Shown here: piece after piece, positions 12,458-22,435 of the stretch | How positions within the stretch are numbered: position 1 is the stretch's first letter | How the letters are laid out: each line of letters opens with the position of its first letter | Position numbers and translations under genes: made by a program | Notes under the pieces: generated by a model | The model's database searches: none | Told to the model about the DNA's origin: nothing | The model's input: only the letters and a program-made list of their open reading frames with translations | Assembly (NCBI GenBank): GCA_027943335.1 | Contig: BSBK01005649.1 | Span: forward strand, 514,001-578,000 | DNA length: 64,000 nucleotides | From: Chamaecyparis obtusa | Taxonomy: Eukaryota > Streptophyta > Pinopsida > Cupressales > Cupressaceae | Reading direction: 5' to 3'

Positions 12458-13369
12458 CCTATTGCTTTCTTTAGCAAAGGTTTAGAAGAGTATGAACAAA
12501 GATACTCTTTTGTAGAAAAACATGTTCTTGCTGTGGTAAAGAGCCTCAAAAAATTCAGACATTTGTTGACCCATAGCAAGGTGCATTTGATGGTTACTCA
12601 TCCAAGTGTCAAAGAATTTTTGCTTTCTAAGGACCTAAATGAAAAAAGAGCTGGTTGGATCACTAAGGTGATGGAATATGACATAGATATTCAGACTACC
12701 AAGCTAGTTAGAGGAAGAGGTCTTTGTGAGCATCTGGCAGAAGACGGAAGTTCAAAGAAATTGGAATACATAGATGCATCTCTGGTGGTGCATTCTATAA
12801 GAGAGCAAGCCAAGGCACGTAGCTGGTTGCCTAATATGATCAATTATTTGAAGATAGGACAATATCCTGCAGGCCTAGATTCAGCAAAAAAGAGGTATTA
12901 CAGGTTACAATCTGTTCCTTTTGTGCTGATAGATGAAATTCTTTTCAGAAAGGATCACAATGGTGTCCTTCTAAGATGCATAGATTCAGAAAGGGTTGCA
13001 GATGTCTTATTTGAGTTTCATGATGGAGCTTCTGGTGGCCATTTCTCTCCTAGGACTACAACTTTTAAAATTATGAGGGCTGGATACTATTGGCCATCTA
13101 TCTTCAAAGATAGTCATGATTATGTTAGAAGATGCATCAAATGTGCTATTTTTGCAGGGAAAGAAAGACTTGCAACTTTGCCCCTACAGCCAGTCAAAAC
13201 AAAGAAGCCCTTCATGAAGTGGGGTATAGATTTCATTGGCATGATTAACCCTCCATCTAGTGCAGGACACAAGTGGATAATCACTGCAACCGATTATTTT
13301 ACTAGGTGGACAGAGGCAGTTGCTTTAAAAGAAGCTAATGAGAATGTTGTTTTAAGTTTTTATGATGAC
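12458..13369 (+). pseudogene. Gypsy-1 second RNase H (degenerate) and integrase N-terminal half
   Basis: In frame with RT. The usual post-RT RNase H (from about 12360) reads FILYAYGGHDAI where an Asp is expected early, followed by PIAFFSK and KFRHLLTHSKVHLMVTHP. Loss of the acidic residue suggests a structural remnant. The integrase zinc-binding domain has H and C ligands (EFHDGASGGHF ... RRCIKCAIF), then the core with the first catalytic Asp in KWGIDFIGM and TDYFTRWTEAV. The frame is interrupted after codon GAC at 13367-13369 by the solo LTR and continues at 14850. Confidence 0.87.
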
Positions 13370-14847
13370 TATGGACAAGGCTTTTGAGGGTACCTAGTTT
13401 GGAAAACTTCAAGCCAAACAAAGATTAGATGTTAGTGTAAGCATGAAATTAATTAAAAACAAGTAAAACTCTAAACTAAGCCACCTCAGATTGAGCTAAA
13501 ACAGGTGCACCTGAGCACTGTTTGATTTGCTCTTGCTTAAGGGGATGTGGGTGTGCTCTCTAATCACTCGAAGCATATTCCTTATGCATTTAAGACAGAT
13601 TGAGATCCATGAAAACTCCAAAAATGGCACAAAACAGGTATAGAACACCTGATTTGCCCCTAAGGCCTCAAGGATCAAATGATGCTTTAATGGAAATTAA
13701 GCTACATGATGTTTATGCTAAGATTGATTTTAAGCCAAATAAAGATATGATATGATGCTATGCTTATGCAAAACAATGAAATAAACTATGTTAATCCATT
13801 ATTGCTATATTAAGATAAGCTAAAATGCTTGAAAGTAAGCTAAGTTAAGGTGATTATGCTTAAGGCTAGAAATAAAAGGGCATGATAACAATGCATGAGA
13901 ATAAAAGTTAAGCTAATGAATTTGCTCTTGAAAGGAGGAGCATTTATAGGATTTGGGAAGGAGAAATGAGTGGCTAGGATCAAAATCTTTAAGAGAGGCC
14001 AAGATTCATTCAAAGGGGAGCACATGGATTGTGCTAGTTCAGGGCCACCTCCTTGTGACAAGTGTCATAAGGGCATTGGGTTGAAAGATGGGAGGAATGT
14101 GCACAATTTGGGAAATGTGCCTAAGGTCAAAGAGTGTAAGAAAGGGGTGAGGGACTTTTTAAATGCATGATAAATGCATGTAAGAGGGATAAGGAGGCCT
14201 TAAATGCACTTAATGCATGTAAGAGAAGTTTTTAGAAGTTTGTTGACTTTGGGTTAAGCTTAGGAGTTGGCTAACCTTGGTTAGGGAATGTGACAGGATT
14301 GGGGGGGAGGATTAGGATTAGGACTTTCTAGAAGAGTCTAGAATTTCCTTAGGATAAACATGGATTTTAGAAAATAAATAAAGATTTATTTATTTCCATG
14401 GTTTAGGTTTGAGAATATTTATTAAAATAAATTTAATAAACATGAGGATTAAATATTTAATCTTAATTAAATATTTTGAGTTGGGATTAGGGTTAGGAAA
14501 TGAAGGGATTAGCTTTTAATCGAAATTAAAGAAGGATTAGAAGATTCTGGTTCAGAGGTTAGTGGTCTTAAGGAAATTGGTCAAGTTTTGGGCAAAAAAT
14601 AAATAAATTATTTATTTTGGGATTTTTGGTCAATTTATTAATTAAATAATTAATAAATAAGGAGATAATGTTTAAATAAGATTTAAACATTTTTGGGAGG
14701 GATTCCTTAATTAAATATTTTTAATTAAGATAGAGAGATTTAATGACATAAAAATAAATAAATAATTAATTAATAAATGATGATGTCATCAGGGATTTTT
14801 TAGAAAATAAAATACTTTATTTTCTAAAGAATTTTTAGGTGTCTACA
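13370..14847 (+). repeat. Solo LTR inserted in Gypsy-1 integrase
   Basis: 1478 bp starting TATGGACA and ending TGTCTACA (reverse complement TGTAGACA, two transitions from the start). It is flanked by perfect 5-bp duplications ATGAC at 13365-13369 and 14848-14852. Removing it plus one duplication rejoins the integrase in frame (YDD-IIHRFG). It has no gag or pol. The right half is very AT-rich with many ATAAATAAAT and TTTATTTA stretches. These are the marks of an LTR left by recombination between the two LTRs of a third retrotransposon. Strand is not determined by content. Confidence 0.85.
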
Positions 14848-15575
14848 ATGACATCATTCATAGATTTGGCATTCCAGATTCTATAGTTTCAGACAATGCA
14901 TTAGCATTTACAGGCCTCAAAGTCTCAGAGTGGGCAGTCAAGAAGGGCATCTATCTGAATACAAGTTCCAATTACTATCCTCAGGGGAATGGTTTGGCAG
15001 AATCAACAAATAAGAATCTGATTAGAATAATCAAAAAGACCCTGCAAGACAGTCAGAGGGACTGACATACTAAATTGAGATCTGCCTTGTGGTTAGATAG
15101 AATTACTCCAAAGAAAATCATTGGTAATTCCCCATACATGTTGGTGTATGGTAGAGAGGCTAAGTTATCTATTTCAATTGAATTACTAGCTTTGGACTTG
15201 GCCACTCAGTATGCCTTGTTTGAAGAAAGTTATCCTATGCAAATCAAATATGCCCAGTTGATGGAGCCAAAAGAGATCAGAGATAAATCAATGCAAGATA
15301 TGACATTCCATCAGAGTCAAACAAAGAGAAGCTTTGATAAAAGAGCCAGGGTCAGAAACTTCAAGGTTGGAGATGTAGTTCTCAAATGGGATGAGTTCAG
15401 GTCAAAACCTGGCAAGCACACAAAGTTTGATTCCTTTTGGGGTGGACCATTTGTTATAACAAAGTGCAGAGGATCTAACGCTTTTCAGCTTTCAACCCTT
15501 GAAGGAGATGCCCTGCCAATCTCAGTGAATGGTTTCCACTTGAAGCCTTGCTTTGAGGTTAATCCCTCTCTATAG
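14848..15575 (+). pseudogene. Gypsy-1 integrase C-terminal half
   Basis: Continues the integrase: HRFGIPDSIVSDNALAFTG (second catalytic Asp) and GLAESTNKNLIRI (catalytic Glu). A single TGA at 15062-15064 falls where WHTKL is expected (TGG to TGA). The C-terminal domain has VGDVVLKW and the GPF module WGGPFVITK, ending at 15573-15575. No chromodomain follows. Confidence 0.88.
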
Positions 15576-15799
15576 GTCCTTCTTGTAAATTCTTGTAAAT
15601 ATGTTTCTTGCTTTCTTTCCCTGCTTTCTAGGTTAGTTCCTATTTCCCAAGAAGTGCATGTGCACAGGTCTGTCTTTTCATTCAGTTTTGTCTCTCCACC
15701 AAGTTTTTGTGCTCAGTAGTGACCCCATGCCCAATGGATTGCTTCAAGGTCACTGGTCTAAATGTCTAGCAGGCTGACATCTCGTAGAGGTTGCCAAAA
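15576..15799 (+). other. Gypsy-1 3' untranslated region
   Basis: No coding signal. The bases next to the right LTR (CGTAGAGGTTGCCAAAA) are only weakly purine-rich, so the polypurine tract is either degenerate or further upstream. Confidence 0.6.
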
Positions 15800-18343
15800 T
15801 GTTACCCAAAAATTCCCTATCATTCATTTTTGGCCATGGTCCTATTTTCCAAAGAAGTGCTCAAGTGTCGAAAACCCAGTGTGTTTTCTGCCTTTTGGTC
15901 CAAAAACCCAGTGTGTTTTCGACATTCCCCCCGAGATCCCTCTATGTTTTTGACCTTCAAGTGTGCAACTCCGACCAGGCGGGTCCCAGTTCCTCATAGT
16001 TGTGCAAGTGCAGTGGAGGTCCGACGACTGTCGCATAATCTCATGGAATCTTTCGAGCCCATGAGATCATGCAACAACGGTCGGATTAGAATCCTCTTGG
16101 CCTATTCTAATTTTTCATTACCTTTTGGCAGCCACTTAAATCTTCAATTTACCCCATGTGCAAAATACTTCCTAAGTCTCCGATTTAATTTTTCCTAAGT
16201 CTCAGTGCACTTTTATTTTTCTAAGCCACTAAACCCCAGCAAGATTTGACGGTCCTCGCTATACCGCCAGCCCAAGATGCATCCTATTTAAGATTGTAGT
16301 CTAGCGATAACCGTTGATCTTCCTTGCTTTACAAAATCCTAATCTATCAGTGGGCCCAGTGGTTGTTTTTGAAGAACGCTAGTGGTCTATCGCATGATCG
16401 CATAGCCCCTTTTTAGGCTATGCAAACATGCGACAAACTGTTAGCCACGCTAATAAGAGCTTGCAGTTTGGCAGTGGGCCTACAGTTTGGTGATGTGCCC
16501 ATGTTTCATTGGTTGGCTAGTGACAAGGTTTTACAGTGGGCCTGAGATGCAAGTGTGGTAAAGATCCGATGGTGGTCGCATGTTCGCATGGGATCTTCCG
16601 ACCCCATGTGATCATGCGACAACCTTTCGATGAGATCCTTCTATCATGGGTCTGATGTGCCATGTCGTGTTGATGTGCTACTTTCTCATACACCGAGCTG
16701 GTGGTGATGATGTAGTTGTAAGTGGGGCTGGATTTTAATGGCAGAAGTTTAGAGGAGGTCATTCTTTTCTCTTCTAACTTGGCGGTGTCCGATAAAGGGT
16801 TTCTTTGTTTTCATGTTTGCGGATATGATTTAGCAAGCCTCCAGACTTGGCAAGAGCACGGTTGCATGGTTAACATGTTTCGCGTGGTCGCTGAGAGGAG
16901 CTTGGGGTTAAGAAAAGTTAAAGCGACTTGGTGACCAAAGGGAGAGTGAGCCTGAGGTGTCTTGCGTGACCGGATGGCGATTCAGTGAAGCTTGTCGCAT
17001 GAGGCTTTTTTAGCTCATGCGATCATGCGACCAGTGGTATTTTCAAGCAGTGCGGCCAGTTTTGGTAGGCTTTTTTCTGTGAGATGGTTGCAGCGGTGCG
17101 GTAGCTCAAAAAATTGATGTCACCAGGATATTTTTTGGTTGCAAAATTTGAAGAAGATCCAAGCAACCGTCAAGGGTTGATTTTTGTCCCAGCAGAATAC
17201 CACGTCGTGTCGAGGCTTTAATGAGCTTGGCGCCACCTTTTGCAGGGTTAATCTTTTTTAAATCCAAATATCTAAGATCAGATTTGTGAGCCTTCATGGT
17301 TTAGTGGAGTTGCAGGTGAGATTGTTGGTGAAGATGGTGTGTCTGCAGGTGGTCCTAGTACAGGAAAGATATGCATCATGAGATTTTGGACCTGTTTGTT
17401 GACTTTCCTCAAAGTTTTTAAGGGTTTGTACCTCTAGGGTCTAGTAAAGAATTGAATAACTATGTACCCTAGTTAGGTTAGTTTTTGGACTCCTGCCTGC
17501 ATGCAGTGAGGCATTTATATAACTTTTTTTGAGAGCCTGTAGTGCAAAAGAATCCAGCAATTGTAAAAAGGAAGGTTTTCTTTCTCAAAGAGCAATTTGT
17601 GGCAATTTTCTTGCCCTTTGGCTTTCTACAGTTGTAATTTTTATTGATTGTTCAAATATTGCAAAGCATTTTGTGACATTCTCCTGTCCTTATGCTTTCT
17701 TATGTGGATTATCTATTATTAAATTCAGTATATGTATGTTCAGTAACTTTTAGGTTCTTTTTTGATTCCTCTTTCTTTCTGCAATTCATGTGTATGTTTA
17801 TGAATGATCTGATTTGAATGCTTTTGTGGGCATACTTCCACCCCTAGCAATCTGTCTCATTCCTATACCCAATTATAAAGATGAATGTTTATCTGTAGGT
17901 TATAGTCTGTGTCTGACTCTTTAGGAGTACTACTATCTTGAGAAATTCCCTTTTCCCTACATAGTATTCCTTTACTGCAGACCCCTCTATAAAATATTTA
18001 TGCAGGCCTATTTATTGAGTTGTAATCTCCTAGACCTAGGATTGTCTTCTGGTTTCATCCCTTTATACTGCAATTCATACCATCTTTTCAGTGCATCACC
18101 TAGTAGGATAGATTTGCTTTCAGTCATTTCCCTTTTCATATACTCCTTCTAACCCTTTCCCCTCAAAGTTTACTTTCCTATCTAAGAGCAAGCTAAGGTG
18201 ATAATCCAAGAGGAACCAGCCTAGAACTTGGAGGTCTCATCTTGGTTAGCAAAGGTCCCACAACCTTGAGATGATTCCCATGTTATACTGAGTTATCAAG
18301 ACTACGAGAGCTTGAGACAGAGGTGCAAATTCAGTGTATAACA
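15800..18343 (+). repeat. Gypsy-1 right LTR
   Basis: 2544 bp, TGTTACCC...GTATAACA, followed by target duplication GTTAC. It carries the same four stem-loops as the left LTR, at 16030-16075, 16390-16434, 16575-16620 and 16994-17031. The fourth has lost about 8 bp relative to the left copy. Confidence 0.93.
16030..17031 (+). repeat. Four related stem-loops in the right Gypsy-1 LTR
   Basis: Second copy of the stem-loop set described at 5491-6501, with the same order and spacing. Several single-base differences between the two LTRs fall in the arms. Confidence 0.72.
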
Positions 18344-18348
18344 GTTAC

Positions 18349-18454
18349 ATCTAAAGAACAACTTGCAGATATTTTTACAAAGCCCCTACCAAAGGACACA
18401 TTTGAATACTTGAGGACTAGACTTGGGGTTTGTCCCCTGTCTATCGGTCACTAA
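18349..18454 (+). pseudogene. Copia-1 RNase H, last part
   Basis: Continues the Copia-1 pol after the Gypsy-1 insertion: SKEQLADIFTKPLPKDTFEY then LRTRLGVCPLSIGH and TAA at 18452-18454. ADIFTKPL is the conserved C-terminal Copia RNase H motif. Frame and spacing match the upstream part when one target duplication is removed. Confidence 0.9.
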
Positions 18455-18982
18455 GGTGATCTGGTTGTTGCATCAGCCTACTTGTATTAGAAGATCATTC
18501 ATGTTGATGCAACATAGTTCACACTTTGAATCATGTTCAAGTTGTGATTAAGTTTGAGAACTTGAACCGATTGGAATATCAGTATTCAAAGATACAAAGG
18601 AAGACAAAATTGTTTGTTTATTTGTTTCTTTGGCATTGCTGTCAAAGGGAGAGATAAACAATATGAAATGAAAAGGGGAGAGATAAAAAAGATATGAAAA
18701 GGAAGCACCGATGAGAATTATCTAAGGGAGAGACAATCTGCATGAGACAGAGTATTGAAGATCAGTTACAGAAAATAAAAGCAGGAACAAGATAACTAAA
18801 AAGAACACAATTGCAAAATGGTAAAGCTGTATTATCTAATGTTGGTTTAGTAACGTAGTGATTAAACATATTAAGTTTATTCGACTTACAACATTTGATT
18901 CACAAAGTTAGAATGTATGTTTGATATGTGTATGGTACATTTCATATTACTTGAGTTTCCATCAATGCCAAAAGGGAGAGAT
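18455..18982 (+). other. Copia-1 3' untranslated region with repeated purine tracts
   Basis: No coding signal. Several near-copies of a purine tract (AAAGGGAGAGATAA near 18642, AAAAGGGGAGAGAT near 18671, AAGGGAGAGACAA near 18724) precede the terminal tract AAAAGGGAGAG at 18970-18980. Multiple polypurine tracts in this place are described for Sirevirus-type Copia elements. Confidence 0.7.
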
Positions 18983-20469
18983 TATTGGACTACAATTGAT
19001 TTGGAATCTGATTGAAGAATCTATGATTAAGGATCACTGAGGAGTTCCTGATTAGATATGTAATATGATTAAATTAGTATTATGTTGTCATTGATGTCAA
19101 CTAGTTTGAAAACACTTATCTTGTAAGTTACTATACCGAGACATCTGAAGAAAGGTGAAAAAGATGAAGAACGGAGAAATCTACATGAAGAAATATGTAC
19201 ATGATAGATGAGGATAAGGAACACATTGAGTAACTTGTTGATGAGTCTATGACTTGATGATATTGACTTTATTATGTTGCATTTATCTATGATGAAGTAT
19301 AGAGTTGAAAGACACAAAGCAGTGTTGTCAGTAAATGAAGCATTTCTAGTATACACTGATGGAGTGTAGTGTATACCGATCATAGTATTAACCGAGCAGT
19401 GTTCACTGATGCATTTCTTTGTTAACCAAGCAGAACAGAATGAATTAAATGATTAGTTTAGCCGATATGATTGATGAGTTGGCAAGAGTATAACATCGAG
19501 GTAACAGATAATGTTTGTTACATAGATTGACAACTGAAAAAATTTAGGGAAGATATAACGGAGATGATTGAAACATGTTATTGACACAAGTACTGAGAAA
19601 TTTTGAAGCAGCAAAATCTATGAATGAGGTTAAGTGGCAAAATTTGATGGTGGAGAAGAAAACAATTTACTTCTCTATATAAGAGAACATAATTTCTTTA
19701 TGAAAGATGCTGGGAAGAAGAAGAAGCTACAGGATTATCACATGAATAAGGTTTTCATGCATTCTAATCATACTGGTTAGTAAGAACCGAGCTGCAGAGC
19801 AATTACCGAGCTACAGAGAGCAGTTACCGACGGACAGTAAGTTGATATAGTATTGAATCTGAAGTGAATTATTGATCAGAAGGATTTGTATGGACTAAAT
19901 ATTGATCTGTAATTTGCAATTGAAGTTGTATTAAAGTAGGTCATTTATTGTTACATATTTAACCATTATATACAATCAAAATCTCTTAACCGAGTGGACT
20001 CTAAAAGTCTTATGATGTATCATTCCTAGAATGAACATTGTTATCCTGTCAACCTCATCGTGAATGCTGGTTGGACGATAACTTCTAGTCTAAAATCCTC
20101 TAACAAGGTCACACCTGATAGTTTGTTTGTAACCTTTAACAGGGTTGGGTCTTAACCGACCTCACTTCAGAAGAGTGAACAATTTTGGGTTGCCGGTCCC
20201 AGGTGGTTTTTCCCTTTACAGGGTTTCCACATTAAATCTCTTGTGTTATGTGTTGATTGTGATATTTGTTTGTTATCATTCTTTACATATTACATGTTAG
20301 ATTTGATCGGTAAACTATTATAGTATTAGACTGGTAATCAATAAAAGCACAGACAGTGAGAGTTATTATTGCTTACCGATGAGCAGAAATTGAAGAAATA
20401 GTTTTGAATTATACATTTTGTTTTGGGACATTGGATAACTGATTCACCCCCCTCTCAGTTATTCTAACA
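18983..20469 (+). repeat. Copia-1 right LTR
   Basis: Starts TATTGGAC after the polypurine tract and ends TTCTAACA. 1487 bp. The first base pair TA instead of TG is probably a transition. It has no gene inside. Confidence 0.92.
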
Positions 20470-21875
20470 AGTTATTTGTTTGCTGACAATAGTAAATAAA
20501 CTATATCAATCAATAAAACAATCTCACAAATCATTCATAATGTGTAACACAGGTTTTAACATGGAAACCCAATTATGGTAAAAACCACTATGGGAATTGT
20601 CACCCACTAAGAAATATACTCTTCTAAAGTATGTCTGGTTAAGAGCCAATCATGTTAAAGATTACAATACACACTATTAGGTGTGACCTGGTTAAGGGAT
20701 TAACCTCATATCTATTAGGATCTTCAACCTGTTAGGAGTGGCCTTATTAAGGGGCTTTAAACACTCTTTTTGGAATATCACCTTTTTCAAGGATTTACAA
20801 TAAGACTGTTAATTCCACTCTATTAAGAGATTTTGATTGTTACAAATGCTAGTAAGAAATAGTAATAAAAATGACTTGTAGATGTGCAACTATCTTTTCT
20901 CAATTAGATCCTTGTGCACTCATCAATCTTCACTTTAATTATTCATCTTCCACTGGCATCAACACTTCATCAAATCACTAATTTTCCGCTCGGAATCTCA
21001 CTATTCCTTCACCTCTGCAATAGTTGCTAGCCCTTCAACTATTCAGTTTTCCATCTCATTGTCCGTACAAGATCATCCTTTATATAGACAATTTTTACCT
21101 CTTAATATTCTCTATTATGTTTTCCTTTAATCAGTTTTGACCATTTGATTTATTATTCATCAGATTTGGATCTCGATAACACGTTTCCTTTCCACCTAGG
21201 AACTTGAACTTTTCTAGAAACTTGTTCCCCTTCTTTTTTCTTCTTAGATCTTGCCATATATCTTCATCTTGAATTTTCATAACCATAGATCTCTTGTAAC
21301 TAACTTACCTCAACATCATTATCATCCAACTCATCATAGTTAATCATTAAATGTTGATTCCATCCATATTTAATACCTTTTTCTTGTTTGGTGTTCTTCA
21401 TTTAGAATTTTGGTCACATCACTTGGTACCTAAATCTTTCCACTTTATTGAGTGACCAACTTTTCATTTTACCTTACTGAATGATTTTTCTACTTGGTAG
21501 CCATAACAACTTATCTTACAGAGTTATCAAATCTTTATCACCTTTCTCTACCGACTTAACATAATCATATGTTAGGTAGAAAACAATCATACCAACATAA
21601 TAAAATCATTGTCCAATTTGTATCAGTTGCCCATTTATGTTCTACAACTTCTTAACTTCTCATTTCCACTTCTCCTTAATTCATTCTTCTTATATAATTA
21701 CCGAATGATATGGCAACATAATATAAATCAGAAATCAATTACTTGACATCAATGACAAGATTATAAATGATCTAATCATTCTAGTAACATCATATATACC
21801 TTTGATATTGGTCGGTCTTCATCATCAGCTCCATCAAATAAACAATTATTAACATTATTATCAGTTATGATAGCA
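20470..21875 (-). repeat. Copia-2 3' LTR (truncated)
   Basis: Aligns by eye with 26697-28080. It ends (plus sense) TGATAGCA, directly followed by ATCTCCCTCTTTGG, the complement of a polypurine tract. Confidence 0.88.
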
Positions 21876-22435
21876 ATCTCCCTCTTTGGCATTAATGGAA
21901 ATACTAACAAATTTAGTGTTCAATTGATGATGATACACTTTACTGTCATTCATATTCTGAACTCCCTTTGAGTAATAACTTCTCCTTTTCTAATCTTTCA
22001 TTTGTAGTCTTTTTCTTTCTGATTTGTCTCCCTTTTGCTATATTCATCTCCCTGATATCATATACTGAATCACCTTCATTCTTTTGAATTACTCTATCCA
22101 TATATCAGTATTCTCCCTTTATCATTTGAATCTTTTTTTTATAGTCATCTCTCATCTCCTTCAACTTGCATCCTCACTATTCTCCTTCTAGCTCTTCAGA
22201 CTGAATTTAGCTCACTATTCTCCCTCTTTCTGAATTTCTGTAAACATCTCCCTCTTTGATAACAATACCAAATAAATATAAACATCTTAGATATACCTCA
22301 AGTATATATATTTTTTATTACTATCATAAACATCCTTCACACCTTCAAGCTTCACCTAAAGAGTGCAATACTAGAATCAACTCACAAGATAGATATTCTA
22401 TTGAGTCCTTGAATTGATGCAACATGCATCTTTCC
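21876..22435 (-). other. Copia-2 3' untranslated region with repeated purine tracts
   Basis: In minus sense several AGGGAGA-like tracts occur (complements CTCCCTTT near 22028, CATCTCCCTG near 22046, CTCCCTCTTTC near 22220, CATCTCCCTC near 22246) besides the LTR-adjacent one at 21876-21890. It parallels the arrangement in Copia-1. No gene. Confidence 0.65.

Larger units (their letters stand above)
5292..18343 (+). mobile_element. Gypsy-1: Ty3/gypsy LTR retrotransposon with 2.5-kb LTRs
   Basis: Plus-strand element bounded by LTRs that start TGTTACCC and end GTATAACA, with target duplication GTTAT/GTTAC. Internal order is gag, protease, an RNase H, RT, a degenerate second RNase H, and integrase with a GPF module but no chromodomain. 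That order plus the absence of a chromodomain suggests a non-chromovirus lineage, perhaps Tat-like. The polyprotein stretches keep long frames, and most breaks are single stop codons that one C-to-T or G-to-A change would explain. A solo LTR (13370-14847) splits the integrase. The element itself sits in Copia-1. Confidence 0.92.
1..20469 (+). mobile_element. Copia-1: Ty1/copia LTR retrotransposon, 5' end outside window
   Basis: A plus-strand Copia element. The left LTR is cut by the window start and the right LTR is complete at 18983-20469. Inside are a primer binding site, gag, protease, integrase, reverse transcriptase and RNase H in the Copia order (integrase before RT). The body is interrupted at 5287-5291 by Gypsy-1 and resumes at 18344. 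Removing the insert rejoins the RNase H reading frame. Sequence right of 20469 is a truncated LTR of Copia-2, so Copia-1 probably inserted into that LTR; the left junction that would prove it is outside the window. Coding parts carry several stops and frame changes, so the copy is dead. Confidence 0.93.

Noticed and set aside
15762..16198. Open frames in the start of the right Gypsy-1 LTR (up to 135 codons)
   Set aside because: Located across the LTR edge or inside it, and not kept in the left LTR.
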